Part shown: one piece after another, positions 24,046-33,567 of the stretch
How the letters are laid out: each line of letters begins with the position of its first letter
Numbering within the stretch: position 1 is the stretch's first letter
Assembly (NCBI GenBank): GCA_013298125.1
Contig: JAAFJP010000013.1
Coordinates: 84,720 to 148,719 of the forward strand
DNA: 64,000 bases
DNA from: Cytophagales bacterium
GTDB taxonomy: Bacteria > Bacteroidota > Bacteroidia > Cytophagales > Spirosomataceae
Direction of reading: 5' to 3'
Translations under genes and position numbers: made by a program
Notes under the pieces: generated by a model
Databases searched by the model: none
What the model was told of the DNA's origin: nothing
The model's input: the letters and a program-made list of their open reading frames with translations, nothing else

Positions 24046-25593
24046 TTACTTCTTTCTCAATTTACTAACTTGTTGTTTCAAAGCCTTCAATTCTGCTGCC
24101 TGAGCATCATTAGCCTTTTTCATTTCCAAAAGATAAAGTGTCAATTCTTCAACTTTCTCTAACAATTTAACGTCAGTCTTACCTAAGTTGTTACCAGTAA
24201 TAGCCATTTCAGCTGCACTTGGAACATTTGGTAAATGCTTGTTTACAGAAATAAATTTCTCAACTTCATCCAATGACATACGCTTGTATGATGGTTGGAA
24301 AACATAGTCAGGCCAAGATTCAGAACCTTCCACTTTTACGTTTACTTCTTTTGATAATACACCGCCCTTAACAATCAATGAATTACCATCTAAACCTGTA
24401 CCCTTGATAACTACACCATTTGTACTTTTATTGTATAGATAACCATCAGCTTCTTTCCAAGTGCTTTCAGCTACAGGTGTTTCTCCTGTTGCGTTTACAA
24501 TAGGACTTGCCAATTTTACCAAAATAACATCTCCTGCAGAATTTACACTTAGTACTTTATCGGTATTACTAGTTGTAACTGGATTACTCATATTATTAAT
24601 ATTTAATCTCAAACCTGATTCAGTCAGAACGTTTAAACCTTTTCCAACAACTGTTGTTGCTGATTGTCCTAAAACTACTGTATTTGAGGCTGTTGCTGCC
24701 GCATTTGCACCTACTGCGGTTGCGTTTGTTAGCGTTGACGAAACACCAGAAGCATATCCCAAAGCAGTATTATCACTTCCAGTAGTATTTGAATATCCTG
24801 ATGATCCCCCTAAAAATACATTCCTATTTCCGCTTGTATTGTAACGACCAGCATCTGATCCTGAAAATATATTGTTAGCCCCAGTAATATTTGCATAACC
24901 TGCATAAGACCCCACAAAAGAATTTAGACTACCAGTAGTATTTGAAAAACCAGAGAATGAACCTGAAAAAAAATTGTAACTTCCAGTAGTGTTATTGAAA
25001 CCAGCATTGAGTCCAGAAAACGAGTTTTCATCTCCTGATAAATTAGCATATCCTGCATTTTTACCAATCATAATATTTCTTTTACCCAGAGTATTTGAAC
25101 GACCTGCATCGGGACCTATAAAAACATTAGATTCGCCAGTTGTATTTGAATAACCAGAATATGCTCCAAGAAATAAATTGAACTCTCCACTTGTATTTGA
25201 GTATCCTGAATTTAAACCTCCAAAAAAATTGTAATTTCCCGTTGCATTCGTAAAACCAGAATTTACCCCTATAAACATATTTTGCAGTCCCCCAGTATTT
25301 GATTTTCCAGCATTGGAACCTGCAAAAAAGTTTTGAGAACCTGTCGTATTCGATTGTCCTGAGTTTGGCCCTAAAAAAATATTACTTGTCCCTTTGGTAC
25401 TTAAGACACCAATGTTCGCTATTTTAAATGCACTATCAGTGGGAATATTCACACTTCCACCCGTTACATTCACTGGATTTGTAATAATAAGACTTTGCCC
25501 CACAGGAGCTGTAATCGTTTGAGCCATCAAATTATCTGATAGCAATATCCCCGAACATACAAGTGCAGAGATAATTGATAAATGTTTTTTCAT
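24046..25593 (-). CDS. Repetitive surface fibre (tail-fibre/trimeric-autotransporter-like) protein
   Basis: The 515-residue protein has a signal peptide ending NLMAQ. Residues 68-288 are thirteen 17-residue repeats of the form GxxNxFxGxxSGxSNTT, like YadA-type head repeats that trimerise into a left-handed beta roll. A C-terminal module (SLDEVEKFISVNKHLPNVPS, then KLLEKVEELTLYLLEMKK and a coiled coil to the end) is the common Bacteroidota tail-fibre-like end domain. It is probably a surface-exposed fibre. No membrane anchor or type IX sorting domain is visible. Confidence 0.85.
   Translation of the reverse strand: MKKHLSIISALVCSGILLSDNLMAQTITAPVGQSLIITNPVNVTGGSVNIPTDSAFKIANIGVLSTKGTSNIFLGPNSGQSNTTGSQNFFAGSNAGKSNTGGLQNMFIGVNSGFTNATGNYNFFGGLNSGYSNTSGEFNLFLGAYSGYSNTTGESNVFIGPDAGRSNTLGKRNIMIGKNAGYANLSGDENSFSGLNAGFNNTTGSYNFFSGSFSGFSNTTGSLNSFVGSYAGYANITGANNIFSGSDAGRYNTSGNRNVFLGGSSGYSNTTGSDNTALGYASGVSSTLTNATAVGANAAATASNTVVLGQSATTVVGKGLNVLTESGLRLNINNMSNPVTTSNTDKVLSVNSAGDVILVKLASPIVNATGETPVAESTWKEADGYLYNKSTNGVVIKGTGLDGNSLIVKGGVLSKEVNVKVEGSESWPDYVFQPSYKRMSLDEVEKFISVNKHLPNVPSAAEMAITGNNLGKTDVKLLEKVEELTLYLLEMKKANDAQAAELKALKQQVSKLRKK
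24730..25392 (-). repeat. Thirteen 51-bp tandem coding repeats
   Basis: These encode the 17-residue units of the fibre protein. Protein-level spacing is exact (13 x 17), while the DNA copies have diverged, so the array looks old rather than freshly expanded. Confidence 0.85.
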
Positions 25594-25844
25594 GTTTTCT
25601 ATTCTTAAAATTTTGTTTGTTCGTAATTTTGATACAATGTTATAAAATTTATTTGATTTAACAAACCCCTTATCTATTTATAATCATCTATAATTTATTA
25701 TTTGGTTCTATCCAATTTACTTTCTACCGTTTAATAAATTTCATAGATTCAAACTTGGTTTATTCTATTTTTTTTGTCAAATTTACGTACATTATGGTAT
25801 TATATAAGGAATTAAAGTTAAATAATCGACTTGATTTTAATGAG

Positions 25845-25852
25845 TATCTTTG
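25845..25852 (+). promoter_or_regulatory. -7 box of the transposase gene
   Basis: TATCTTTG fits TAnnTTTG and lies 4 bases before the ATG at 25856, giving an almost leaderless message. Confidence 0.4.
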
Positions 25853-25855
25853 TTA

Positions 25856-27011
25856 ATGTATAAAGGATTTTGCAAACAATATTCTCTTGAAATAGAGACT
25901 TTAATGGTTCTTAATTTTAATCGACTATCGGAAAAAGAACGTCGTCATTGTGCCTCTTTGGAGGTCATAAAATTAGGATATGGTTCAAAGACCTACATTC
26001 AAAACTTATTTAATATTGGTCAAAAGACTCTTGAACGAGGTATTATGGAACTCAATAACCCAGATTTGTATGCCCAAATAGCTCAAAACAAACAACGTAG
26101 ATCTGGTGGTGGTCGCAAAAAAATTTTGCAACCCCTGTCCAATCAAGACTAACCTTATTGCCTTTATTGATAGTCATAAAGCTGGCAGTCCTACTGACCC
26201 AACTATCTTTTGGATACATTTAAAACCCAGAGAGATATCCAGTCAATTTTATGAACAATACCAAGAAAAAGTCAGCACTGGTACGGTTAAACGCTTGCTC
26301 AAAGAGTTAGGATATTCTTATCGAAAAATGTCCAAAACACTCGCTACGGGTATTTATCTTCAACGGGATGAACAGTTTAAAATCATTATGACCATCATCT
26401 TCGCTATGAGTTTGAAAAACCCAGTTATTAGTATTGACTGTAAGAAAAAAGAGCGTTTAGGTAACCTTTACCGTGATGGAAAATGCTATGCTACGGGTAA
26501 TATTGATGTTTTTGACCATGACTATGACAATCTCTCCGAAGGAAAAGTCATTCCTCACGGTATTTATGATTTACAACTAAATAAAGGCTTTGTCTCTATT
26601 GGTAGTAGTTCAGAAACAGCCGATTTTATTACTGATAATCTACGCTGGTGGTGGACAGAATACGGTATTCATTCTTATCCAGATGCTCAAAATATATTGA
26701 TTCTATGTGATGCTGGTGGTGGAAATTCATATCGACACCATATCTTTAAAATAAAACTACTCGAATTAACCAAAGAATTGGGTATTGCAGTAATTATAGC
26801 ACATTACCCGCCATACAGTTCAAAATACAATCCCATTGAGCACCGATTATTTTGTCATGTTCACAATGCTATAAAAGGAATCGTTTTTTCAAGTTATAAC
26901 ATCGTAAAAGAACTCATAGAAAAAACATCAACAACCAAAGGACTTACTGTCATAGTCAGGTTAAATCTTGCCCACTATGAAAAGGTATTACGGTTGATAA
27001 ATCTCAAATAG
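25856..27011 (+). mobile_element. ISAzo13-like transposase in two frames
   Basis: Two overlapping frames make up one transposase: 25856-26152 (N-terminal HTH region, LGYGSKTYIQNLFNIGQKTL) and 26106-27011 (catalytic part, VISIDCKKKERLGN, LILCDAGGGNSYRHH and PPYSSKYNPIEHRLF, giving D, D and E of a DDE site). This is the Rhodopirellula-type, ISAzo13-family transposase. The shift into the second frame (+1) falls near the A7 run at about 26119 (CGCAAAAAAATTTTG). It may be programmed slippage or an inactivating mutation. I found no convincing terminal inverted repeats. Confidence 0.8.
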
Positions 27012-27140
27012 AAACTCAAAGAATATTTTATAATAAAAATATCCCTAAATTATCATACAAAGTAAATCCTTAGAATTCAGTATATTATTTATTTATCATT
27101 CCTAAAAGACTAAAACAGTATAATTTTTAATACGTCATTC

Positions 27141-28142
27141 ATGAAATTACTTCTATCTGAAAAGAATCAATTATTCCACAAACTAAATAGTAAGACCTGT
27201 TTCAATAACCAAACTATTTTGGTTACGCACTATGACTATTTTCTTCAGAAACGAGATTTCAAAATTCTTCTGCAATTATACCAGACCGTTTTTTTGTTAC
27301 CTCTAAAGAATGATTCCCAAATCCTTATACACGACACTGTCAATGATTTTATTTATCATTATCCCAACTTAACAATTGTTTATAATCCTTTATTCAATTC
27401 AGATTTTGAGCAATCCGTAGAAATATCTTTATCTTCCAATCAGCACATCCATATTTATAGTGTTTATGACTTTTGTGTTCAACAATTATCAAAATGCTAT
27501 GTGGCTGATAATATTAATAATCTAACTCCTAATCTATCTCAATTGACTTATTTTGGTTATCGTGTTCGTCTCTTAAAAAAAATAGTTGATTTAGGTATCG
27601 GTATTCCACTCTATATATTAACGCAACCATTATGGATTTTTAGTGCTTTTAAAATCTACCAAGAATCTCCTGGTACTATCTTTTTCAGACAAACACGGGT
27701 AGGAATCAAAAATGGTGAATTTAGCATTGTCAAGTTCAGATCTATGAGACTTGACGCCGAAAAAGCGGGTGCTCAATTTTCCAGTAAAAACGATGATAGA
27801 ATTTTTGGATGGGGAAAAGTTATGAGAAGTACCCGAATTGATGAGCTTCCTCAGTTGTTTAATATTATGAAAGGCGAACTATCTCTCATCGGTCCTCGTC
27901 CCGAACGAAAAGTATTTATTGAGTCTTTTCAAGAAATAATCCCACATTATAACGAACGCCACGCTGTCAAACCTGGTATCTCTGGATATGCCCAAGTCAT
28001 GTATGCTTACGGGTCAGGAGTCAATGATGCTCGTCACAAACTCATGTACGATTTATATTATATCAAGCACTGGAGTTTCGGATTAGAAATAAAAATAGCC
28101 TTCCTTACTTTTTGGACAATGATTACTAAACGGGGTATCTAA
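27141..28142 (+). CDS. Polyprenyl-phosphate sugar-1-phosphate transferase
   Basis: The 333-residue protein carries a C-terminal bacterial sugar transferase domain from about residue 145: one membrane segment (VDLGIGIPLYILTQPLWIFS), then GTIFFRQTRVG, FSIVKFRSMRLDAE, TRIDELPQLFNIMKGELSLI, GPRPER and KPGISGYAQV. It should move a sugar-1-phosphate from a nucleotide sugar onto undecaprenyl phosphate and so start the glycan repeat unit. The N-terminal 140 residues look like a degenerate CoA-binding-type domain without the usual four TM helices. It converges on the glycan locus, overlapping the last gene by 4 bases. Confidence 0.9.
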   Translation: MKLLLSEKNQLFHKLNSKTCFNNQTILVTHYDYFLQKRDFKILLQLYQTVFLLPLKNDSQILIHDTVNDFIYHYPNLTIVYNPLFNSDFEQSVEISLSSNQHIHIYSVYDFCVQQLSKCYVADNINNLTPNLSQLTYFGYRVRLLKKIVDLGIGIPLYILTQPLWIFSAFKIYQESPGTIFFRQTRVGIKNGEFSIVKFRSMRLDAEKAGAQFSSKNDDRIFGWGKVMRSTRIDELPQLFNIMKGELSLIGPRPERKVFIESFQEIIPHYNERHAVKPGISGYAQVMYAYGSGVNDARHKLMYDLYYIKHWSFGLEIKIAFLTFWTMITKRGI

Positions 28143-28978
28143 TTTCTTAGAAAACCATATATTTGTTTAATACTATTTTGTGGTAATAATCTAATACAAG
28201 CTCTCGATACCAACTGTACGTAATATTCTCTTTTATTAAAAAATTTAGAATCATACAAAGACTTCAAACTCTCTACTTCGCCTTTTAGGTAGCTAATCCC
28301 TCTGCGTCTTTTGTAGAGTCCTTCGCCCGTTCGAGCTTTTACCAGTGTATCTGAAAGGTTTGCTACTTGATAGCCTTTCGCCATAAATTTTCCCCAAAGG
28401 GCATAATCTTCATTAGCCCTCACATTTGGATAACCACCTAATGTTTTCACTACTTCTGTCTTATACATCACCGATTGGTGATTAAAGGGGTTTCTCCATT
28501 TAGCAAATTTCTTGATTTCTATATCACCCACAGGAACATTCCTTAAAGCAATTGATGCTTGCATCCACTCATCCATTTCTTCTATTTGTCCGCCTAAGAG
28601 TGCCACTTGTGGGTTTTCTTCTAAAAAATCAACCTGTTTTTTAAATCGGTCTCTACAATTTTCATCATCACTATCAAAACGAGCAATATAGTCCGTCGTA
28701 ATGGTATCTAATCCAAGATTCAAACAAGCTGGTAATCCTACAACCCCTTCTCTATCCGCATCCACAATCCGTATAGACAGTTGGTCAGGTTGGACTTTTT
28801 GCCATTTTTTAAGGACGACATTCAATTTTTCTCCTAAATCTCCTTCCTTAACCAATACTATCTCGTTGGGCAATAATGTTTGCTGGTATATACTCTTTAA
28901 TGCCAAATCAAGATAAATTGGATTTTCTTTATAAAAGAGAGGCATCAATACACTAAACGTTATTTTGGACTTAGTCAT
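28139..28978 (-). CDS. Family 2 glycosyltransferase
   Basis: The 279-residue GT-A enzyme begins TFSVLMPLFYKENPIYLDLA and has the metal-binding DSDD in YIARFDSDDENCRDRF, then NPFNHQSVMYKTEVV and the catalytic-base region NEDYALWGKFMA. It resembles AmsE-type exopolysaccharide transferases. It is the last gene of the minus-strand glycan locus, overlaps gmhA by 8 bases and so is probably coupled to it. It may transfer the heptose made by the four steps encoded upstream, but that is inference. Confidence 0.9.
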   Translation of the reverse strand: MTKSKITFSVLMPLFYKENPIYLDLALKSIYQQTLLPNEIVLVKEGDLGEKLNVVLKKWQKVQPDQLSIRIVDADREGVVGLPACLNLGLDTITTDYIARFDSDDENCRDRFKKQVDFLEENPQVALLGGQIEEMDEWMQASIALRNVPVGDIEIKKFAKWRNPFNHQSVMYKTEVVKTLGGYPNVRANEDYALWGKFMAKGYQVANLSDTLVKARTGEGLYKRRRGISYLKGEVESLKSLYDSKFFNKREYYVQLVSRACIRLLPQNSIKQIYGFLRN

Positions 28979-29534
28979 TTTTTTGAAGTGTCTTCATGAG
29001 TATATGTACCAGCATCATATGCACATCTTCTGATACCTGCATATCTTCTACGTTTGCATTAATACTGTATTTGGCTATTTCTTTTAGCTTTCCTCCTCTG
29101 TAACCCGTCCAACCAACGGTAACATTTCCCTTCGCATTGGCATATTCAATGGCTTTAATCACGTTCTTAGAATTTCCACTTCCCGAAATACCCACTACAA
29201 TATCGCCTTCTTCTAAAAAATTTTTTATCTGTTCTACAAAAACATCGTCATAACCCATATCATTCGCATACGCCAACATCGTAGGAATGTTGTCCGTTAA
29301 TGCAATTACTTTATGTCTGCTATTCAATGTCAATGAAACGCCCTTGTTGATATCACAGGCAAAATGAGAAGCTGTTGAACCGCTACCCCCATTTCCAAAG
29401 ATAATGACTCTTTTACCGTTTTTTCTGGTAGTTTCCAATAAATCATTAAAAATCACAATATCATTCTTATCTAATTTATCAATCGTATCTTTCAATAAAC
29501 TTACATAAGATTCTATCACTGCTAAAGTATCCAT
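28971..29534 (-). CDS. gmhA: SIS-domain sedoheptulose-7-phosphate isomerase
   Basis: The 187-residue SIS-domain protein has IIFGNGGSGSTASHFACDI for phosphosugar binding, GISGSGNSKNVIKAI and the C-terminal EDVHMMLVHIL typical of GmhA. It converts sedoheptulose 7-phosphate to D-glycero-D-manno-heptose 7-phosphate in the cytoplasm. The next three steps are encoded directly upstream (HddA, GmhB and HddC), which supports the call over a general SIS protein. It is separated from hddA by 2 bases. Confidence 0.88.
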   Translation of the reverse strand: MDTLAVIESYVSLLKDTIDKLDKNDIVIFNDLLETTRKNGKRVIIFGNGGSGSTASHFACDINKGVSLTLNSRHKVIALTDNIPTMLAYANDMGYDDVFVEQIKNFLEEGDIVVGISGSGNSKNVIKAIEYANAKGNVTVGWTGYRGGKLKEIAKYSINANVEDMQVSEDVHMMLVHILMKTLQKND

Positions 29535-29536
29535 AC

Positions 29537-30508
29537 TTAAAATATTATTTTAGTTCCTGTATTATCAAACTCAAATTTCAATTCACTTAATTCTGCCAAA
29601 GCAACTCTAACTTCATGTTGCCTATCCACAGGCACATAAAATAATAAAAACCCTCCCCCACCAGCTCCTAACAATTTCCCCCCTTTTGCTCCTGCTCTTA
29701 TCGCTAAATCATAATACTGGTCAATCCCTCCATTCGATATATTAGAAGCTAATTCTTTTTTATACATCCACCCTTGATGCAAAATATCACCCATAGCATC
29801 TATGTTATTAGACACTAACTCTTTTTTCAATTCCTTAGAAAGCTGAACCATTTTGTGCAAATTTTCTACCTTTCTCTGGTCAGAACTTGTGTTATGTTTC
29901 TGTTCTGTCAATATATCAGAGGCTTTTCGGGTTACGCCCAAATAAAACATCATCAAGTTTTGCTCTAATTGCTGATAGCTCTCTGGCAACATTTTAACCT
30001 TCTCTATCGATACTGTATCATTTTCATTAAACTCAATAAAATTAAGCCCCCCGATAGCACAAGCGTATTGGTCTTGTTTACCAATGGGTTCTCCCAATTT
30101 TTGAATTTCAGTATTACAAGCTTGTTGAGCAATAATTTCCTTCGAAATATATTTTCCTAAATACGCATTACAAAGATTTATCAATCCCGATGTAAATGCC
30201 GAAGAAGACCCCAAACCCGTTCCAGACGGAATATCGGCACTTGAATTAAAATCAACGCCTCTAATTCCGTAATCCGTAAATACTTGCTTGATAATTCGGT
30301 GTTTTATCTCCTCTGTTTTTTCAACTAACTCTATACTCGAATATTTCAACAAATACTTATCTTCATTAAAATAAGGGTGCATTGACAAGTAAACGTATTT
30401 ATCAATGGTAACACTCAATACTGAACCTCCATGTTGCTGATAGTACTCTTTTAAGTCACTTCCTCCGCCCGCAAAACTTATTCTAAATGGCGTTCTACTA
30501 ATAATCAT
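29537..30508 (-). CDS. hddA: D-glycero-alpha-D-manno-heptose 7-phosphate kinase
   Basis: The 323-residue GHMP kinase opens with RTPFRISFAGGGSDLKEYY, has the phosphate loop PSGTGLGSSSAFTSGLINL near residue 95 and the third GHMP motif KLLGAGGGGFLLFYV near residue 277. The N-terminal FAGGGSD variant is typical of HddA-type sugar kinases. It phosphorylates the anomeric carbon to give heptose 1,7-bisphosphate in the alpha form, which leads to GDP-linked heptose. Its start overlaps the preceding stop by 4 bases. Confidence 0.88.
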   Translation of the reverse strand: MIISRTPFRISFAGGGSDLKEYYQQHGGSVLSVTIDKYVYLSMHPYFNEDKYLLKYSSIELVEKTEEIKHRIIKQVFTDYGIRGVDFNSSADIPSGTGLGSSSAFTSGLINLCNAYLGKYISKEIIAQQACNTEIQKLGEPIGKQDQYACAIGGLNFIEFNENDTVSIEKVKMLPESYQQLEQNLMMFYLGVTRKASDILTEQKHNTSSDQRKVENLHKMVQLSKELKKELVSNNIDAMGDILHQGWMYKKELASNISNGGIDQYYDLAIRAGAKGGKLLGAGGGGFLLFYVPVDRQHEVRVALAELSELKFEFDNTGTKIIF

Positions 30509-31800
30509 TTTCTTAGAATTTCTTGAACAGCATCTAATAAATTATTTGCTTCCCAATCTGGTTTTACTGAATATTTTTTATCACTTCCCGCATAGCCTGT
30601 TTTGACTAATAGGGTTTTGATGTTGGCATTTTTCCCCGTTTGAATATCTGTTGTGGTATCTCCAATGATATACGATTTTTCAAGGTCAATGTTAAAGTCA
30701 CTTACAGCCCTATATATCATTCCTATCTTGGGTTTTCTACATTCACAGTCTATTTTCAGATCCTCTATTTCACCCTCAAAGCCTTTGTCTGGATGATGTG
30801 GGCAATAATAAATTTTATCAATAAAAGCCCTCTCTTCGCCTAAAATAGTCTCTAATTTTTTATGTATTTGCCCTAAACTTTCTTCCGAAATCCACCCTTT
30901 TGCTATTACTGGTTGGTTGGTGACAACGATAGCCAAATACTCAGATTTATTAATCAATTTTATTGCTTCCGCAACATCGGGTAAAATCTTAAATTTTTCA
31001 ATATCCGATAAATTCCCTACTTCTTCATTAATTACACCATCTCTGTCAATAAATATCGCTTTTTGTTTATTCTTTTTATTTTTACTACTAATCAAACCTG
31101 AACTCAAATCTCTTTCAACTTTTTCCAATCTATCGGGCGTACCTAAATCTTTGATATATTCGGGGGTAGAATAAGCTCTAATCTTTTTCTTACCTTCACT
31201 GACTATTTTAGGAAAAATATCTTTCCCAAAGTCACAAGATATATTTGGCTCAATGTAACTAAATATCTCTGGGGAGAACAAATAAACCGCTGCATTTACA
31301 TTGTTGTTATATACTAAATCAACGGCATGAGGCTTCGACAAAAAAGTTTTTACATAATTATTTTTATCAACATCTACTAAATCACTGTCGTAAGGATGAT
31401 CATTAGGATGCACTATAATACTTGCAATAGTCTGCGAATCTTCTTGGTCGAAAGTAATAAAAGAACGTATATCAAAGTCCATCATCACATCTCCATAAAA
31501 TACCAAGAATCTTTCATCCAAAGTTCCTTCCAATTGTTTTAAAGCTCCTGCAGTACCCAATGCTTCATGTTCTTTTACATGGGTAATACTTACGCCCCAT
31601 TGCTCTCCTGTACCTAAATAATTTTCAATTCTATCCGCCATATAACCAGACAAAATGATTATGTCGGTAATATGATACGATTTTAATAGCTCTATTTGAA
31701 TTTCCAATAAGGGTTTGCCCAACACGGGTACCATTGGTTTAGGTAAATCTTTCAGTCCTAATCTCGTTCCTTTTCCTCCTGCTAAAATGATGGCTTTCAT
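30505..31800 (-). CDS. HddC-GmhB fusion: heptose-1-P guanylyltransferase and heptose bisphosphate phosphatase
   Basis: The 431-residue protein has two enzymes in one chain. Residues 1-235 are a sugar nucleotidyltransferase (AIILAGGKGTRLGLKDLPKP, GTAGALKQL and FYGDVMMDFD). Residues from about 247 are a HAD phosphatase with IFIDRDGVINEE, VVTNQPVIAKG, the zinc-loop cysteines in YYCPHHPDKG and CECRKPK, and IGDTTTDIQTG. Together they remove the C7 phosphate and couple heptose-1-phosphate to GTP, two nonconsecutive-in-chain but sequential steps. GTP use is inferred from HddA next door. Confidence 0.88.
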   Translation of the reverse strand: MKAIILAGGKGTRLGLKDLPKPMVPVLGKPLLEIQIELLKSYHITDIIILSGYMADRIENYLGTGEQWGVSITHVKEHEALGTAGALKQLEGTLDERFLVFYGDVMMDFDIRSFITFDQEDSQTIASIIVHPNDHPYDSDLVDVDKNNYVKTFLSKPHAVDLVYNNNVNAAVYLFSPEIFSYIEPNISCDFGKDIFPKIVSEGKKKIRAYSTPEYIKDLGTPDRLEKVERDLSSGLISSKNKKNKQKAIFIDRDGVINEEVGNLSDIEKFKILPDVAEAIKLINKSEYLAIVVTNQPVIAKGWISEESLGQIHKKLETILGEERAFIDKIYYCPHHPDKGFEGEIEDLKIDCECRKPKIGMIYRAVSDFNIDLEKSYIIGDTTTDIQTGKNANIKTLLVKTGYAGSDKKYSVKPDWEANNLLDAVQEILRK

Positions 31801-31809
31801 ACAATATCT

Positions 31810-32772
31810 TTATTTGTGCAACAACCTATTGAACAGTCGTAGATTCTCTCTAACTGCAATTCTTACGGCATTGTCTGAAGTGTTCTTTGCTTTCCATCCC
31901 AAAGCGTGAATTTTGTCTAAAGAATAGCTAAAAAAAGGCACATCACCAACCCAACCTCTGCTACCACCAGTATATTTAATTTCTCGCTGCTCTCCCATTT
32001 CTTCCAAAACGATTTTTGCAATATTACTCACCTTAGTTTGCGAATCGACTCCCACATTAAAATAATTAAGTTTATCATTAGTATTTTGCCAAACAAACAA
32101 AATAGCCTCCACTAAATCTTTTACATACACATAGGGCTTGTTCTGTTCTCCATTACCCAAAACCTCCAAATAGCCAGTATTAGCTTTCACTTTTCTGAAA
32201 AAATCAAAAAGGATTCCATGGGTTGTCCTTTCGCCTACTACGTTCGGAAAACGAATAATCCATGACTGAATACCATAGTTTTCAGCAAAAGAAGATATAA
32301 AAGCCTCAGATGCTAACTTACCTGCCCCATAATGAGACACTGGAAGAAGCGGTCCGTAATTCTCATGTAGTTTTTCGGGCGTATCGCCATATATGGCAGA
32401 GGTTGAAGCAAACACTAATTGCTTTACTCCGTGAATCCTCATCTGTTCTAAAACATGAAATGTAGTCAGAAATGTATTGTTGAGGTCTATCGAAGGATTG
32501 GCATGGCTTTGAGCGATGTCCGAATTAGCGGCTAAGTGAAAAACCACATCAAAAACTCCTTGCTGAAATACCTCGTTTAATAGATTTACATTCTTGACAA
32601 TATCTAATTCTACAAAATTAAAGTGACTATTATCAAGCAAATGTTCAATATTTTCTAACCTCCCCAGAGACAGATTATCAACAATGGTTACGCTATTTTG
32701 AGCATCCGCTAATAAATAATCACAAAGATGACTACCAATAAATCCTGCTCCTCCAGTAATTAAAATGTTCAT
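31810..32772 (-). CDS. NAD-dependent nucleotide-sugar epimerase/dehydratase (extended SDR)
   Basis: The 320-residue extended short-chain dehydrogenase has the NAD-binding ILITGGAGFIGSHLCDYL, the catalytic FASTSAIYGD and YGAGK (Tyr-x3-Lys), and substrate-domain motifs RFPNVVGERTTHGILFDFF and KPYVYVKDLVEAIL. It resembles UDP-glucose 4-epimerases. By position, 9 bases from the HddC-GmhB gene, it may act on GDP-heptose or on another sugar of the repeat unit. The exact reaction is not decided by sequence. Confidence 0.85.
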   Translation of the reverse strand: MNILITGGAGFIGSHLCDYLLADAQNSVTIVDNLSLGRLENIEHLLDNSHFNFVELDIVKNVNLLNEVFQQGVFDVVFHLAANSDIAQSHANPSIDLNNTFLTTFHVLEQMRIHGVKQLVFASTSAIYGDTPEKLHENYGPLLPVSHYGAGKLASEAFISSFAENYGIQSWIIRFPNVVGERTTHGILFDFFRKVKANTGYLEVLGNGEQNKPYVYVKDLVEAILFVWQNTNDKLNYFNVGVDSQTKVSNIAKIVLEEMGEQREIKYTGGSRGWVGDVPFFSYSLDKIHALGWKAKNTSDNAVRIAVRENLRLFNRLLHK

Positions 32773-32777
32773 TGATT

Positions 32778-33476
32778 CTATTTTTTGATAGCAGTTACAT
32801 TTAAGGCAAATGTATATCTATTCGTTTTGTCATATTTATCCCAAAAGTCTCTTAACAAGTATAAAATTCCAGTCAGTGGGGTTGTGAGAGCAACTAAGGG
32901 AAATAAAAGTACAATAAACAACAATGGTAATTTTAAATACATTTTATAAAATCTGATTAAATCAAAAGCAATAAAGCTAAAATATTTATGATTAAATTCA
33001 GAAACTATTGTACTAAATCCATTATCGGACAGATGTTTATCGTAAAAAAAAGGAGTAAACCCACCGTAAAAATGATAAGGCTCTTGATGAAGAAAAGAAC
33101 AAAGAGGAGTAGTTATCAATACCTTTCCCCCTGGCTTCAGTAATCTTGAAAATTCTTTTATTGCAGAAATTGGGTCAGGTACGTGTTCCAAAACTTCTGT
33201 ACAAATAATTACATCAATTGATTGGCTATCTAAAGGAACAGCAACTATATCACTAACAACATCTATTTTAGAATAACCCTCTCCCCCTCTCTGAGCAGTT
33301 TCATCTAATTGACAAAAATCTTGCGTAATATATTTACAATGAGCGAATAATTCTTTGTAGGGAGCGTGTCCAGCACCTATGTCTAATACTATTGAATTGC
33401 TACTTATTATTTTTGAAAAACCCTTGACAAATTCATCACGTTTTTCCTCAACAAAATTTTGATTATTGATATTCAT
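32778..33476 (-). CDS. Class I SAM-dependent methyltransferase
   Basis: The 232-residue protein has motif I VLDIGAGHAPYKELF, the acidic post-I region and CTEVLEHVPDPISAIKEFSR followed by LKPGGKVLITTPL, all typical of class I methyltransferases. A hydrophobic stretch near residues 180-205 (LPLLFIVLLFPLVALTTPL) suggests membrane attachment. The context points to methylation of a sugar or a lipid-linked intermediate. It is 5 bases upstream of the epimerase gene and probably leads that sub-operon. Confidence 0.8.
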   Translation of the reverse strand: MNINNQNFVEEKRDEFVKGFSKIISSNSIVLDIGAGHAPYKELFAHCKYITQDFCQLDETAQRGGEGYSKIDVVSDIVAVPLDSQSIDVIICTEVLEHVPDPISAIKEFSRLLKPGGKVLITTPLCSFLHQEPYHFYGGFTPFFYDKHLSDNGFSTIVSEFNHKYFSFIAFDLIRFYKMYLKLPLLFIVLLFPLVALTTPLTGILYLLRDFWDKYDKTNRYTFALNVTAIKK

Positions 33477-33567
33477 AAAATGTTTAATGGCTGGATTAAA
33501 GTCACAAATGCGACTGTATTTGTTATTTGAGAATATTTTTTGATAAGTTTGGTTATTTCATAGAGTT

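Noticed and set aside
24461..24844. A 127-codon plus-strand frame opposite the fibre gene
   Set aside because: It results from the repetitive composition of the fibre gene; no start signal or likeness to known proteins.
24730..25392. A CRISPR array, because of regular repeats
   Set aside because: The repeats are 51-bp, diverged, contiguous and encode protein units; there are no spacers.
25600..27140. Terminal inverted repeats for the ISAzo13-like element
   Set aside because: No pair of ends matched convincingly when both flanks were compared by eye; boundaries are left as the transposase gene.
33270..33300. A short Gly-rich stretch (QRGGEGYS) in the 33 kb methyltransferase as a third in-frame repeat insertion
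   Set aside because: No inverted arms were found around it, so it is most likely a normal loop.
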